This document shows, one piece after another, positions 1-13,400 of a DNA stretch of 64,000 nucleotides. Numbering within the stretch: the stretch's first letter is position 1; the number at the start of each line of letters is the position of its first letter. The stretch is from NCBI GenBank assembly GCA_013397865.1, contig VZTI01003143.1, positions 873,244 to 937,243 of the forward strand, written 5' to 3'. The notes beneath the pieces are model-generated. The model saw nothing but the letters and a program-made list of their open reading frames with translations. It was not told the DNA's origin and made no database searches. The translations under genes were made by a program, and so were the position numbers. This DNA is from Struthidea cinerea. Its lineage: Eukaryota > Chordata > Aves > Passeriformes > Corcoracidae.

Positions 1-29
1 GTCGGAAGGAGGCGAGGGACGATTTGGAC
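1..29 (+). other. PTPRZ1: PTPRZ1 5' UTR (3' part only)
   Basis: The 29 bases before the start codon are the end of the 5' untranslated region. The rest of the leader and the core promoter lie left of the window. The start codon context has a G at -3 (GGACATGC), an acceptable Kozak context, with C at +4. No splice acceptor is evident in this short stretch, so it is most simply contiguous with coding exon 1. Confidence 0.75.
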
Positions 30-87
30 ATGCTCATTCTCGGGCGCTTGGTTGCCTGCATCCAGCTCATCTGTATCCTCAGAGTGG
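30..87 (+). CDS. PTPRZ1: PTPRZ1 coding exon 1 (signal peptide)
   Basis: First coding exon of receptor-type protein tyrosine phosphatase zeta, a glial and neural-progenitor receptor phosphatase and chondroitin-sulfate proteoglycan that binds pleiotrophin, midkine and contactin. Seen: the ATG at 30 opens 19 codons, MLILGRLVACIQLICILRV, a hydrophobic signal-peptide core. The exon ends with one base (G87) of a split codon and is followed by the donor GTGAGT at 88. Joined to 39555 the split codon reads GAT (Asp) and the frame runs on into the exon 2 sequence DLVYGYYRQQ. Known: the mammalian protein starts with the same pattern (an ACIQL core, then Arg and a hydrophobic residue before Asp), with cleavage just before YYRQQ. 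Odd: the exon is very short and the next exon lies 39.5 kb away. Identification rests on the two exons together; exon 1 alone would be weak. Confidence 0.92.
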
Positions 88-119
88 GTGAGTGATCTCT
101 GCATGAATTCATCTTCGGG

Positions 120-480
120 CTTCGGAACAACTTTTCTCCCCGGGCTCCGGTGCGTTTTGGTCTCTCTGATCCCTTTTGCTTAGATATGCAGGCGCAGTCC
201 CTGCCTGTTCCACACCGCGAAAACACGCTGTCAACACCACGGGTGGGAGCGTTTCTCCTACCCCTTTTACCTCAGCCACCGGGCTCCGAGGATGCGCGGT
301 ACCCCACGCCACCCCCGGCACCGGCGGGCGGCTCCGGGCGGGGCTCGCCAGCCCACCTTGCCTCTCTCTGCTCCCCCAGCGCGCCCCGCCAAGCCCTCCC
401 AGGGGTCCGGCCCCGCTGGGCTGCCTGCACCCGCGGGGGAGGGACCGGGTGTGCGCCGGTGACAGGGACAGAGAGAAAAT
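120..480. promoter_or_regulatory. CpG-rich head of intron 1
   Basis: The start of intron 1 is far richer in G+C and CpG than the rest of the window, most strongly at about 285-450, where GGGCGG-type Sp1/KLF boxes occur (around 325-345). This looks like the downstream part of the CpG island that covers the PTPRZ1 promoter and first exon. The core promoter itself is outside the window. Long open frames across this segment on both strands are explained by the low density of AT-rich stop codons. Confidence 0.6.
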
Positions 481-489
481 CCATGCCCA

Positions 490-2215
490 GCAATGCTGGT
501 ATCGAGCTTCTTTGGGGACGTGGGATGCGAGATGTTACTTAGGCTCTCGCATGAACTGTTCGGAAGAGAAGGGGATGGTGCAAAATTTCGCTTCAAAAAA
601 GGACACGTTCTCCCTGAACGGGTAACGTCAGTGGTTGCCCTAAACCATGCAAAATACCAGTCGTTTATTCACGTGGGACCCCGCATACAGAATATGGATT
701 CATATATAGATTTTAGTAGGACTGCTTACATAACCAGATTCATTTTCAGCTCATGCAGACCTGTGCAACTGGAGTACATCCTAAAAATCATGCAGTGCCC
801 TGTTACACGATAGGATATTTATTATAACCAGCGTGAGTCACTTGATGCTGTTAGAAGTGCTCTCTTCAGTACGTCGTCAAATAAATACTAGCAGCTTACG
901 TGGTAGGGTTTATATCTTGTTGGATAATCGGTTTGAATTTATAAGCTTTTATCAAATAGATCACTAGAAAATACCAGTTGGCTGCTTGTATTTCAGTATG
1001 AGGAACTTGGGAGCCACTTCCATGTGTACAAAACCAGCCTTACAATAGGTCTGTGGTGACAAAGTAGTCACTAACCTACATTTGTCACCCAATAGGTGGT
1101 GCTGCTTCTGAAACCATGCAGCTCTATAAACAAAGATCGGGGTTAGGTTACTCGCAGTGAAAGCAATTTCGTACCAAGTTCTGCTAGTTAGAAAAAACTA
1201 CTTCTTAAAATTTTACGGGGAAAAGTATTTTTGCCTCTTTTCAGAAAATACTGGGGAATGATTCAGCTATAAACGTGATGAATGTTACTGACCTTCAGTT
1301 AAAATGTATGATCTTCATAAGGGCATTAATAACATTTTAATGTCACTTTTAAACTAACCTATTCGTAAAAATAGCGTGCTTACTCCAATTCTCTTACTTC
1401 TAATAATACTCTTGTACGATGGCAAAGAATGGCCTATTATAAAACTTTTGATAAGTTTTCATAATGTCTTTCTTACATTGCCAACCTGTTCCCTAAAATC
1501 AGATGTACTCCCGAGACTATTTAAAGGAAAAAAATTAGCAGATGTTTTTACATTTGTGTGGAGGTATATGAAAATGTTTGAGAACGTATCAAGTATGCGA
1601 TGATATGATCATAATGTAATACAACTCTATTCAGTTTTGGAAAGAACTTCCCTATTCAGGTGATCCTATCACATTGGAAGCAATGCAAGACAAACATAAC
1701 TTCTGTAACCTTTTTTTCTTGTTTTGTTTTAAATAATTTCATCTAGCATCTTACTAGAAGTAAGCTGGTTTTATATAATGTAGTGTTTAGGTACTTGTTG
1801 TGCGTATGGATGTTATATTCATGAATTTACAAGATCTGACAGGATGGGAAAAGATTTCCTACTCATATATAAGCTGTAAGTGCATCTACTTTTTGTTTCT
1901 CTAGACTGATACTCTGTTGTTTTCAAACCTGACCTGAAGAGGACCCCCTTTCTAGATGTGATGGATTGATTTGGTCTCAGTGGTGCATCATTCTGAAGAC
2001 TCATGAGCTAGACTTCTCAGTGTGTTCAACAGTATGATTGTTCCCAAGAATGAATACCCTGTACAGGCTATTAGATTGATTTAATCAGATTTGATTTGAA
2101 TATGTTCCAGTTTGAGTACCTCTTCATAACAAATATGCTATAATCTGATAGCATTAGTTCATAGAAACAATATTTAGTCAGAATCCTGGTACTATTTTCT
2201 TCTGTGTTTTATGTT
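490..2215. other. Intron 1 sequence, nothing recognised
   Basis: AT-rich single-copy-looking DNA between the CpG-rich head and the T-tract. I see no coding frame with similarity to a known protein, no transposon end and no RNA gene. Confidence 0.5.
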
Positions 2216-2368
2216 TGGTTTTTTTTTTTTTTCCTTTGGTTTGGTTTGGTGTTTTTTTTTTTTTTTTTTTTTTTTTTGTTTTGTTTGGTGGTTTTTTTGG
2301 TTTTTTTTTTTTTGGTTTTTTTTTTTTTTTTTTTTGTTTTTTGTTTTTTGTTTTTGTTTTTGTTTTTC
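2216..2368. repeat. T-rich low-complexity tract
   Basis: About 150 bases of T with scattered G (TTTGG and TTTTTG units), followed by an A-rich stretch (CATAAAAAATAAAATAAA). The open frame through it encodes only Phe, Leu, Val and Trp runs and is not a gene. On the other strand it is a long A-rich tract, but no transposon or processed-gene body could be identified next to it. Confidence 0.85.
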
Positions 2369-2389
2369 ATAAAAAATAAAATAAATTAT

Positions 2390-4735
2390 TGCATACCACC
2401 AATGTATGGTTCCAAGGGTTTGGTGAGAGACAAGAACTGGATGGGACTATCTGGCTCTTACCATTAAATATTTCTGGTGCAGAAGAGAGCAGACCCACAG
2501 CTCTGTGAATAAATTGGTGCTGGAGAGCATGGCAATCTGCCTTTGTTTTGTGGAGCCTATGCTTACTAGTGTGAGGCTAGGCAATGTGTAGATCCCAGCC
2601 TCATTTGCTTACAGTTTCAAAAAATGTTGTTGAGTCCTCAGCTGGTCTGGTACAGAGCTTTTTAAGTGGTCCTTCCTAGTGAATCTAACTGGGATGTTTG
2701 CTGTTGACTTTGGGAGATTCATCAGGGAAATCTGTCTCATATGTGTCCGAAAAAGACAAGGCAGCCAAGTCACCCTCACTGAGGAATAAACTATTAGAGC
2801 AGATGGAGGCAAAAAGTTCTTCTGGGAATGACAAGACAGTGACAGTTCATTCTCTGTCTTACTGAAGAAATGCTTAGGAGCTTAATTCTAACATCCCCGC
2901 TGAGTTATGAACAGCACCTTCCTTCACAGTGTTACTGAAGCCAAGGAACTTGATTACATCAAGTACTGATGTAATTTTTTATGGAGCAGGATACTGTCTG
3001 AGTACTGTCAGTGAGTGCCATTCAATGAAACTTGTGGAGTGAGGTGCTGTTCAGTCACAAGTAAGAGCTCATAAGAAATCCTATGCAATTGTTTGTGAAC
3101 ACTACCGTGTAGAGATTTCCTATTAAGTTCTTTCTTTTACTAACATTAAAGGGAAAAAAAACCCCAACGCTACATGGACAATTCACTTGGATTTTTACGT
3201 TTTTATTTTAAATGAGAGATTTATGAATCTCTAATCTTCAGCCTGCATATATCTCAGACTGAAGATATTCTTTGAAAATCTGCCCTGCCTTACTGATGTG
3301 TTCCCTATAACCTGAAAATCAATGAGGTGTGCCCTTTTTGTGCCTTTTGTGGCGTTGTTCCTATGGAAATAATATCTGGAGTCTTTTCAATAAGTAGACT
3401 ATTTATGAATCTGTGTAGGCAAGAAAATGTTCATAGAGAAAGGAACATGTTTTAACAAATTACACTGTAATTGTGGTTAAATTTGAGTCAAAGAAGTGTA
3501 AATATTTAGGCAGAAGTTAAAAATATTCCATGCTCTCACTAGAAAAATTTAGGGGTAGTTTCCCCAAATAAGGTAAAAAATTTCTCTAGAATTAGCTGAT
3601 CAGCATCTTACTGCTGTCACTGTCTGACCTCAACCAGGGTTTTGTGTTTCAAAATGCAACTAATTAATCTATAAATTTCTTAATTAGTTGTGTCTCAGTT
3701 TAATTTCTCACTGTCTAGAAAATACCTCTCTCTCGTTTTTAGTTTGTTTCTGGCATCCCCGTGCCATTACTTTTTTTGCACAAAGGTGGAAACAGTTCCC
3801 TAAATATTCTTGTTTTTCTTATACAGCTGACATCAGGACAGTATTTCCAAGCTATCAGGCAGCATGCACCTCACTATCAACATGAAAGCAACTTCTCTGC
3901 ACTCTTTACTGGATGGTCACAACTAAAAATAGTGAGAATCTCAAGCACAGCACCACTTTGGCTTCCTAGATCCAATCGCACTGTGTGTTCATTCTCATGT
4001 CCACGTGTTTAGACTCAGTAAGCCCTTAGACCGCTAGACAACTGTGGGATCAGATCCTTCTTTTTTGCACTAACCTCTTGTTTTGACAGTATTTTTGTAG
4101 GCCAGTTTTTTGGCACACTTCAAACTGAATTACATCACAGTAATATTAATGTATACTACTTCTAATGCTGTAGCACATTTTACACTTAAGATTATATGAT
4201 ACATAGCTCCTATGGAGAAATTTAATCTTGCCATATCTAAAACATAAGAGCTAAAACAAAAAATAAAAATTTTAGAACTGATTTATTTTCTACTTTAACC
4301 ATCTATATTATGACCACATATATGTAATGCATTTTTGTACCATAGAGATTTTTCAAAATCTAAATATACAGTATGGATTTCTTTTAGGTTCAAATACTGG
4401 CAGGTATGAAAAGTGATGAAGTGAATGGCATTTTAAAATTAATGTCAGTGTAGCCAAATATTTACTCATTACACTAGTCATCTGTAGGACATATCTAAAA
4501 TAATTATGTAGTTTCCAACATTGAATCAATACAATTCATAAGGAGAGTTTTCTAAACTGCATTTGGCCTTACTTCATCTCTGAATTTACACTTCTATCTG
4601 GATTCCTGAAGAGAAACTAAATAATATATATAAAAATAAGATGGCAATTTGAAAACATTATAATTATAATCTGTCTTGTAAATTAGGATGTTAATTTATG
4701 AAAATAGGCACTTGCCCATTTCTTAAGGAAGGCTA
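2390..4735. other. Intron 1 sequence, nothing clear
   Basis: AT-rich intronic DNA without recognisable coding, RNA or transposon features. Two small inverted repeats lie side by side: AGAGATT/AATCTCT at 3215-3232 with a 4-base loop, and ATCTTCAG/CTGAAGAT about 3234-3266. Such short arms are expected by chance in AT-rich DNA. Confidence 0.45.
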
Positions 4736-4739
4736 TTTC

Positions 4740-5040
4740 CTAGATTTTCAGTGCTCATCATTTAAGTGGCCACTTCCCACCATGAGATCTCTAATTAGGA
4801 ATTTAAGGGTGAACAGATTCTGTTCATTCCCTGACAATTTCAATTCCTCTTCAAATGTGCCGTGCTTCTCAGTATTCCCTGTAGGGCCTGGAAGTCTGTG
4901 GCAGTTCCGGAGCCCCCAGCTCCCATTTAACAACTCAGTTCTCACAGCTTCTTGCACCATTTATGTGGCTTTCCTGTACAAGACATCCTTTGGCTATTCA
5001 ATAAGCTTCTTTTCCCATAAAGACAAAAGTTACCTTTTTG
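4740..5040. promoter_or_regulatory. Candidate conserved non-coding stretch with 15-bp palindrome
   Basis: A stretch of mixed, non-repetitive composition with homeodomain-type CTAATTAG (4789-4796), a perfect 7+1+7 inverted repeat GAACAGATTCTGTTC (4811-4825) and a SOX-like ACAAAAG near 5023. The composition resembles vertebrate conserved non-coding elements more than the flanking DNA does. No alignment was possible, so conservation is a guess. The palindrome is not a standard steroid-receptor element because its half-site spacing is wrong. Confidence 0.2.
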
Positions 5041-5049
5041 AATGCATGT

Positions 5050-8000
5050 CAAGCCTTCTGTATTAGAAAGATGAATCTACAGGAAGAAAAGGACTTACAG
5101 TATTAAATAAACAAAATCCACTAAATGCAAGATAGCAAATATTTCAAAGAGGCTGGGACTATAAATGAGACTTGGCTCCTGCAGGTTGTTGAGGAACTGT
5201 TGGCAGCAGAATACTTTGGTAGGAAGGTATGGTGCAGGTTGCTTGTTGAATACAAATTACAAATACAAATTAGTTGTTGGTCCATCAGTTCAGTCTTGAG
5301 GCTAAAGTGGAAATAACTGGAGATTTTAGAAATAAGGTGAGGGTTTATTTTCCTTATTTTGCATCACTGGCAGGTAATTGTGGCGCTATCTGATAGAGGT
5401 GAAATAATAGACTTTTTAAGTAAAGCAGACACTGAAGTGTCACAGATTATTCTAGATGAGGCATGCCTCTCAAAAGCTCCTATTGCCTTCTACATCTTGC
5501 CTATACGTGACTTTGGTTTTCTTTGATCCAGTGGAAGTAGCATATTTCACCCTACAAATCAGTATTTTTCATTCCTATTTGAAGACCCCAGGAGCTATTG
5601 TTTGAGTTAGTTAATTTCAGAAATCATTGTGGTGCAAGTCACGAGGATGATGAAAGTCCTATCTTATATCTGATGAGGAAAGCTCAGCAATGATAGTAGG
5701 ATGCCTGTGGAACTTAGGGATTTGAACCCAAAATTTTAATCAAAAGGTTCCCTGACTCAGCTCATACCTTGATGGCTTCCAGGGAAGCTGTCAGGCAGCT
5801 ATAGTTCCTCTCCTGCATGTGCCTTACCTGACCTTATTGTGTGCATCTCAGTGCCTCTTTAACTCCAAAAGTTTCATTGGATCCAAACCCAAATATCCTT
5901 TCAGATGACTTTCCTGAACCTTAAGTCAGTAAGTTTCCCTAACTACATGCTGACAAAATCAGGTGTCTTGATCTGGCTGCTGCTGCTTCTGTTCGGGAGA
6001 AAGGACAAGATGATGGCTGTGCCACCTTCTCATGTTGTAGCCTGCTCACTGAAGCATTTTACCAAGACAGTCCTAGGGAGAAGGACAGATCTGAGATAAA
6101 GGGATTTGAACCTCCATTTTCTATCTCCAAACATTAGGTTTTGTCAAGTGAGAAGACTTTTCATACTTCTTGTCTAATATGAAGCAATTTAGCTTATTTT
6201 AAAATTTTTTTTAAAACAATATTTTGAGAGGATTCTGGACAAAATCTTGAAAGAGAGTTGCTAAGCAGTTGGAAACCACATCTATTTCAGGAATTTTTGG
6301 AGCTGGAAATGGAACCTGGGAGAGTTTGCAAGAAAATTTTCCAGCATATAAGATTGCCTTTTTCTCACTGTCCACTTCAGGCTTCTGAAGCAAGGACTCT
6401 GAATTAGTAAGATACTACAGCAAGATAGGAAATATGAGGTCTTATGACTGCTCCTACTCAGTATTTCATTATCTGCTTGCTGGATACAGAGCATAGGTCA
6501 CTACCCCTGCCTTTTCTCTGGTTGTGCTCTGAAAAAGAGCAGATTTTGCTTGTGTTTTTAATAGTTCCAGGTACTTATTTAAAGAAGGGAATTCTAGGTT
6601 GCTCTTCTGAAAGACTAACCTCTCAAAGGTGGGCAAAGCTCAAATGTATTTCCACCAACTCGGCATTTGACATCAGCTGTCCTGTCAGCTGAGTACCATT
6701 TGGGCAAGCCAGTTGCTCGTTACTGCACTCAGCTGCTTAGATCACCTAAAGACGGTGGAGCAGCCTGAACTTCAGGCTCTGGAGCCTACTGCCGTTGTGT
6801 GACAGGTGGGTGATTCTGCTAAAGCCATCTTGCACTTGAGGTTTTTTTCTAAGTCAAGGCTATTGAGTACATTCTTTGCACCACAGTTTCAGATTCAGCA
6901 GCTAAAAAATAGGCTAGATTGGTTTGGCTACTTGCCATGTAAAAAGCACTGCTCTTGTCTAGATTTTTACAGCATCCAGTTAAACATACAAGGTGACGTG
7001 TTTGGTTTTTTCCTACTCCCTTTTATGTTTCACTAAACATAAAGAATGTAGTTACTTCGAAATTTTCTCTGTGATATTGAAATATTAAAGATCCTACTGT
7101 GCAGGTAGCATTCAGCAATTTATATTTCTGTGTGAAGATACTAGGACTTCTCACCTGAGCAGTGAGATTCATTAAGAGTTTTTGGGAGCAGTATATCTGT
7201 TAGTAATTTGGCTGTAACTTGTCATTCGCATTGCCAAAAAACTTCTGCTAAATATTGGATTACCTGGAGGCTGAAATACAAAGTAGGTAACATTTGAAGA
7301 CTTATCCATCTTCACTGCCTCATTTATCTGTTTTCTGGGATAGGATAAGAGTAAAACAGTGAAGAGGTGGTTAAACACTGACATGGAAAGGGCAAAATAA
7401 GAGACATCCAGAGTACCCTTACGGTGTTAAAATTGTATTACAAAAATTGGTCTTCAAAGTCCTATAAATTAAGGATGTTGCATAAAAATAAATCACGTCA
7501 AATGTATCTTAGTGAAAGACATGGTTTTGTAAATTCCCTAACAGAATGTGACAGAGAATTCCTGAGTCATTTAAAATTTTCTTGAAAGTCATGGTAAGTT
7601 CTTTAATCAGGACAGATTTTTTTTCTTGGTTTTTAATAAGCTATCCAGACCAAATGAAATACTTTCCTGAAGAAGATTGAAGGATTTACTGAATTCATTG
7701 AGATTTAGACTGGTTTGTATCATAATTCTTCACAATACATTTTTCCAAAAATAATGCTATTTTTCAAAGCTGTCAGATCCTTAAAAAAGATAAATCTGTA
7801 ATGTTCTGCAGGGGCAGCATATACCGAAGAAACTAAAAGCTTTTTGAAAGCTAAAGCAAATATTTTGAGGAAAAATGAAGCCTTTAAAATCAGTGTTTAA
7901 AAAAAGACTTGATTCTTCAATTGCTTTATATGCTGAACTGCATGATTTCGGCAGAAGTTCCCAAAAAGAAAAACATCTGCTTGCTGGGACTAAATAGCTA

Positions 8001-10265
8001 ATGATCAGGGTAACAGCTGGCTTTATAAAAGGGACCTAATATTACTCCAGGCAATTTGTCTTCTGGCTCCATCCCCAAACTGACCAACTGTGTTTGATCT
8101 ATTTCTAGTCATTAAGAAAAGTCATTTGGTTCCAAGCGTATGCCAGTTATTTCTGTCAGTTCCTTTTGTAACTCTTATTCTGATAGGCATGTCTAAGTAT
8201 GATAACTAACAAATTTGTCAGGCTGGGACTTCCTGGGAGGCCCAGGAGCCTTCTTCCAGCTTCTTAGAGCACTCCAGTTAGGTGTCTGTGACATGTCATG
8301 CCAAATTGGTGCACTCACCACACAACCCATCCACCTGTCATTTGCAGAGAGTTTGGGGCAAGTCTTGTGTGGTCTGTGCCTACCTCCTTCTTTATTAACT
8401 TTGAGTTTTGGTCACCACCTTTGCATTTCATGTATCTTGCAATGTTGCAGAAAAACTTACTTTGTGTTGTTTTGTTGGGTTTTTTCTAACACACCTTAGG
8501 TTAAAAAAAACCTGTGTGTCACTGTAGACCCACAGATCACAGTAGTTACTTCTGGCTTATGTGCACAAATAAATCCTGGATGAGCACCAAGGAGAAGAAG
8601 TTCCAGAAGACCTATTTAAGTTTTAGGATAGCACTAACACAAACCCAAATGACTTTAAACTGGCAATGTGCAAATTTATATTGAAAATTCAGAGAAAGTT
8701 CCTAACCATTACAACAGAGGAATTCTGAAAAGTGTGTCCAATGTTAATAGTGGGAGCAAAAAGCCAACCTGATTTTTTTTTTTTTTGTGATCATAGAGTA
8801 CTATGTTTTTTATGAGAGCCTGTGGCACCTGAAGCAGGAGAGAACCCTGACAATGATCTAGGAGTTCCTGTTAGTGAGTAGCATGGCACAAACAGTGCTA
8901 AATAAGAAAACTGAGCAGTGTGCACCTGGCTGTGCCAGCCAGCTGCCCACCAAAACAACATAAACCAGTCATTCCTCAGCATGGACTGGTGCATTTGTGA
9001 GCTGAGGTACTAAGGACTGAGTGCTCACTTAGCATCTCAAGTACCCCTCAGCATTTCCAAATGCATCCAGAAAAAGAAAGAAATATATAAATAGGAGACT
9101 ACATATAAATACAATATAAAGTCATGACACTTAAAGATTTGCATTTTGTGTTTGCTTATTGTATTTTGGGGCTGTTGACCACTTGCTTTTTAAAATAAGA
9201 TTACTTGTACAAGTACAAGGTAAGAAACCTCCTTTAAAGAAAAGTATTTGTGTTGTATGACTTCGGGGGCTAATGGTAGAATTAAAATACTAGCCAATTG
9301 AAAATCTTAGAGAACTAGCAGTGTTCTCACTCTCTCACCTGATACAACCATAGCAGATTTCAATTCATTTTATTTCAGTGTCATATTTTGCACTGGTTGA
9401 ATTCTGAGAGTATTCTCAGGCTCATCTGCCCATTTCTCGTTAATCCTCTCCACATCCACCTCTCATTCTCATATAAATAGTTTGGCCTCTTTGTCAGCCC
9501 CATTTCTCACTACATGCACATTTCTGCAAAGACACAGGCAGTTATGTGGTAGTTTACTCATGTAAAATTACTCCAATTTTGTAAGGGTTCTCGTTGATTG
9601 GTTTCTGTACCCCTTTTAAAGTGTAATTCATACATATCTGATACAATTCTTTTTCCCCTGTTTGTTCCTCCTCTTTTATTTGGGATGAAGAAAAAGGGAT
9701 TCGTGTTTTGCTTACTGCTTTATCTATGTGATAAAAAAATCAAACAAACATAAATCAATATGTATTAGAACTAACAAAACACTGGGTAAAAAAATGAGAA
9801 TTCCTTATTTTGTTTCTCTATGAGTTTTATTTTCTGCACTGTTGCCTAATCAATTTCAAAGGTTTATTTTTTGGTATATCTTGATGAGAGACGTAAAATA
9901 TTTCTGTATTTAGAATATATATATGTATTTGACCAGAGGTCAAGGCAGCATTATATTCAACAGAGTTCATTCAGGAATACTTAGACTAGAAATTATTCTT
10001 TTAATCCATTAGTGAAAAATAACATCCGTGAAAAATTCCTGAGGATTATGCAAAGGTATCCTTTAATCTGAGTCTTTTTTCAATATTTTCTGGTTTGTGC
10101 TATCCACTGTGGGATTTGTAATGTATGAATCAGCAGACAAAGTATGTTTCCATGTGGCAGTAGTCACCTCTGTCTGTATGGGAAGTTCCAAACTTTTTGT
10201 GTGAGATGATAAGACTGTGACACAAAATCTTCTAAAGATTTGTCTGAGCAGTGGCTGTACTCGTG
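5050..10265. other. Intron 1 sequence, nothing recognised
   Basis: Over 5 kb of AT-rich intronic DNA. It has a short poly-T at about 8770-8786 and a 12-bp palindrome ACTTGTACAAGT at 9203-9214. Neither supports a feature on its own. No coding similarity, RNA gene or transposon end was recognised. Confidence 0.45.
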
Positions 10266-10270
10266 AAAAA

Positions 10271-10480
10271 GGAGGTTTTGATTAGATACTAGAAAAAAAT
10301 TCTTCACTGAAAGAGAGATCAGGCATTGAAACAGGCTGCCCAGTGGAGTCACTGTTCCTGGAAGTGCTTAAAAAATCGTGTGGAGATGGCACTTGGGGAT
10401 ATGATAAAGTGGTGGACTTTGTGGTTGGACTTGATGAGCTTAGAGGTCTTTTCCAACCTTAAAGATTCTATGATTCCATG
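10271..10480 (+). mobile_element. CR1 LINE, 5'-truncated 3' end
   Basis: About 210 bases match the avian CR1 3' end as I know it: the TTCTTCACTGAAAGAG block, the CAGGCTGCCCAGTGG block, a GTGGACTT...GGTTGGACTTGATGAGCTTAGAGGTC block, then the terminal TTCCAACCTTAAAGATTCTATGATTCC. It is 5'-truncated, as nearly all CR1 copies are, and carries no complete reverse transcriptase domain. The orientation is the same as PTPRZ1. Confidence 0.92.
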
Positions 10481-10484
10481 AGAA

Positions 10485-13400
10485 ATGACAAAAGGAACAG
10501 ATATGCCCTGTTGTTAGGAATATGTGCACATCTTATATGATCTGATTAGCTTTTGCAACTATTTAAGTGTTTACTGTAGGAAAAGAGATTCATCATAGTA
10601 AAACGTTTTGCAAGTGCAGTTTAGAGCAGATTAAAAATGTCCTTATTGCCCTGCTGAATGGAAGAAGACAGGTTCAACTAAATCTGGTGAAGCTAATAAG
10701 GCAGTGGTGCATAAAAAATAGTTTCAGGTTACATGCAGTCAAGTGAAATACAGGTAAATGTATATGGAGCAACCAGAAAATCTAGTCCTGTTTTTGGTGA
10801 ATAAGGTAATATGAGTTAATCAGCTTTTTCTAATATGATCTACACATTCTATCACAATTGTAAAGAGTGCATTTGAACAAAACTGTAATACAGGTTTTCA
10901 TGGTTTGCTTCATTAGTTAAATAATTCCTTGGATCTGCAAGAGCTTTTCAAGACATGTGTAACCATGAAGTCTGCTGTTCCCTTGAAAGCAACAGGAAAT
11001 TCAACCTACTCAGAGTATGATTAAATCAAAGGGGTTTCATCATCTTGCAGTGGAACTCAAAATGCTGGGTGTGCAAGGATTGGGACTCACAGCAGCCAGC
11101 ATGCCCTGTACTGAGACATGCAAGCTTGGCTGGTAAAATAAAGATCAGTGTAGATAATAAAGTGTGAAAAAATAACTAACTGGGAAATGCCTCTCAGGGC
11201 CACATATTGGAAATAACTATGCTGAAACATCTCGTTTAGATGGCTAGACTTGGGAAATTCAGAATTGTTGATCTCACTACCCCTACACCAGCTATATGAT
11301 GCTAATACTGGACACTTCTCATCATCATCTAGTAATACAACATTTGCCAAAGGAGCAGGAGGTGGCAATCCTAAACCTTTCCCGTGTACCAGGGTTTGAA
11401 CCACAGCTGTGGAGGGCAGTATGATCAGAGCACAGCAGTTGTGAATGGGCAGCACTGTTAATCTGTACCAGGCTGAAGATGGGAATTGTAGAAAAGTTTG
11501 AAATAGAAAACCTAATTATCCAATCCAGTGAGTGGGATAAGGTGGTTCAGAGCAGCATTTCCAGGTGCTAGACTAGGTTTTTGCCCTCTCTTCTTCATTG
11601 CGCCCCAGCTATCCCGCTCCAGAGCAGCAGCTACCGCTGTGTGTGAGCAGCAAATCCCTGGTATCCTCCTTCTGCTGCGGCTCCCTACCATCTTCCCCCG
11701 CCACACCCCCACAACACTGTCACTCTGTGGCTGCAGTAGGGATTTCTCTGCTGGGATGGACACAAATGTGCATTTGGCAGCCTGTACTGCTGGAAGGGCC
11801 TCTCTGTCTGTGACGGGCAGCGGGCAAGAAAATACGTTCTGTAGATTGGTTTAAAGACTTGAGTCAGCAGTTGGACCATACTGGGTTATGTCTGTCATAA
11901 AAAGAGGGATGCATGGGATTCCAGTCCCTGCTATCCAATGTAAAAACCACCAGGATTTCTATTGTCTCATGTAGTTTTGAAACCTGATGAAGAATGCCAC
12001 TGTATCTCCTGGTCAGGTCTGTCTAATGCTTATCTAGGTCTTCTGGGCATCTCTGAATAGTCACCTGCTTACCCTCCACCCATGAAGTCTCTGTATCTTT
12101 CAGTCTCGGACCAGTTGCTGATTTTTTTGTGTTGCAGAAGGTGAACCAGTTAGATACAAAAGTGCATTGTAACTCTCCCAGAAAAGTGTGTAGCTGTACC
12201 ATTAGTCTGTGCAAGAAATGTATGCATTTGCACCACCCCTGTTGGAATAGCAGGAGGTTTTCTGCCGCAGGCAGGTATGGCAACCGAGTGAGCAACTGCT
12301 GCAGTGCCCTGGAAGAAAATACAGCATGTGCTCCTTTTTGTAGCAAATCAGATGCTTTAGATGGCATAGAGACAACAGATGCGTTTCCCTGGTGAGTCAC
12401 TGAGCTTCCCTAAAGCCCCGTATCTCTAAGGCTTTCTGCTGAGGTGAAGCATATTATGCTGCTCCCAGTACAGTCAAAACCATAAAGGCTTAGTCAAACC
12501 TATAATTAATTAATGCTTGTGTAAGACTTAGAAGATACCTCACTAGATGAGCACTAAGTCTGTTGCTAATGATTTTAAATCTACGAAGCAACTTCCTAAA
12601 ACCCTTTGAAATTGGCAATTATAATGTTCTGTCTTACATGGGAAAGCTTTGATCACTCCAGAGCAGGAAATAAATGCATGACTTAAACTGGAGAAATACA
12701 GTGACAGAACAGCAGCAAACTGTGAAATACAGTGGCATGGCAGAGAGCCAGAGGAAGATTTGCTGTTGCTCCTTCCAAAACCCGATTTGAAGTCATTTCA
12801 GTATTTCTGTGTTGCATAAATGACTGCGAAAGTCCTAGGAGGTCTGCAGTTGCATGTGCTTACAGTCTGAAGATAAGACTTGATTGAAGAATTTTTGCTT
12901 TCACGTCCTCTTCATTTTTTCTTTTTTTTTTTAAATTCCTCTGCAATTACAAGGCTACATTCTGATAGAGCTCTAGAAGTGAACCTAATAAAAATCTGAC
13001 TGGTTCTATCACAGGTACTTAAATGTGATTTTTAAAAAAAAATGTTTAAGTATGTCTGAAAGCTTATTGTTTTCTGTTCAACAGTAGGAATAATTTGCAG
13101 AGAAACTAACTAGCTACAGTCTAGAAGCTTCATTTTTGCCACGGTGTTTTCTGAGAGCAGAACGTGTGAAGCTATCTTCTGTGCTTGACTAATGCTTGTT
13201 GTGGGTTTAGCAATGCTATCCACGAAATTGTTTTCCCTAACTCATTCAATTTTTCATGAGGTCATTAAAATTAAGAAGGTTCTTAGGTATAAAGCAGTGT
13301 GGTATTTGCTTGTGAACTTTTTACACTTCCTCAAATAACTTTCAGTTTTTAATGTGTAGAAGAGAGAAAATAAGAACATTTAAAGAAAATAAAAATGCAT

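Noticed and set aside
150..625. Long open frames (130 and 149 codons) in the CpG-rich start
   Set aside because: They lie in GC-rich intron 1 sequence where stop codons are rare; no protein family is recognisable and the real exon 1 ends at 87 with a donor.
2204..2467. Phe-rich open frame
   Set aside because: It is the translation of a poly-T tract.
4811..4825. Glucocorticoid/androgen response element
   Set aside because: The GAACA and TGTTC halves are 5 bases apart instead of 3, so it does not fit the consensus.
11087..12400. Two - strand frames of 122 and 125 codons
   Set aside because: No family similarity seen; consistent with chance and locally raised GC.
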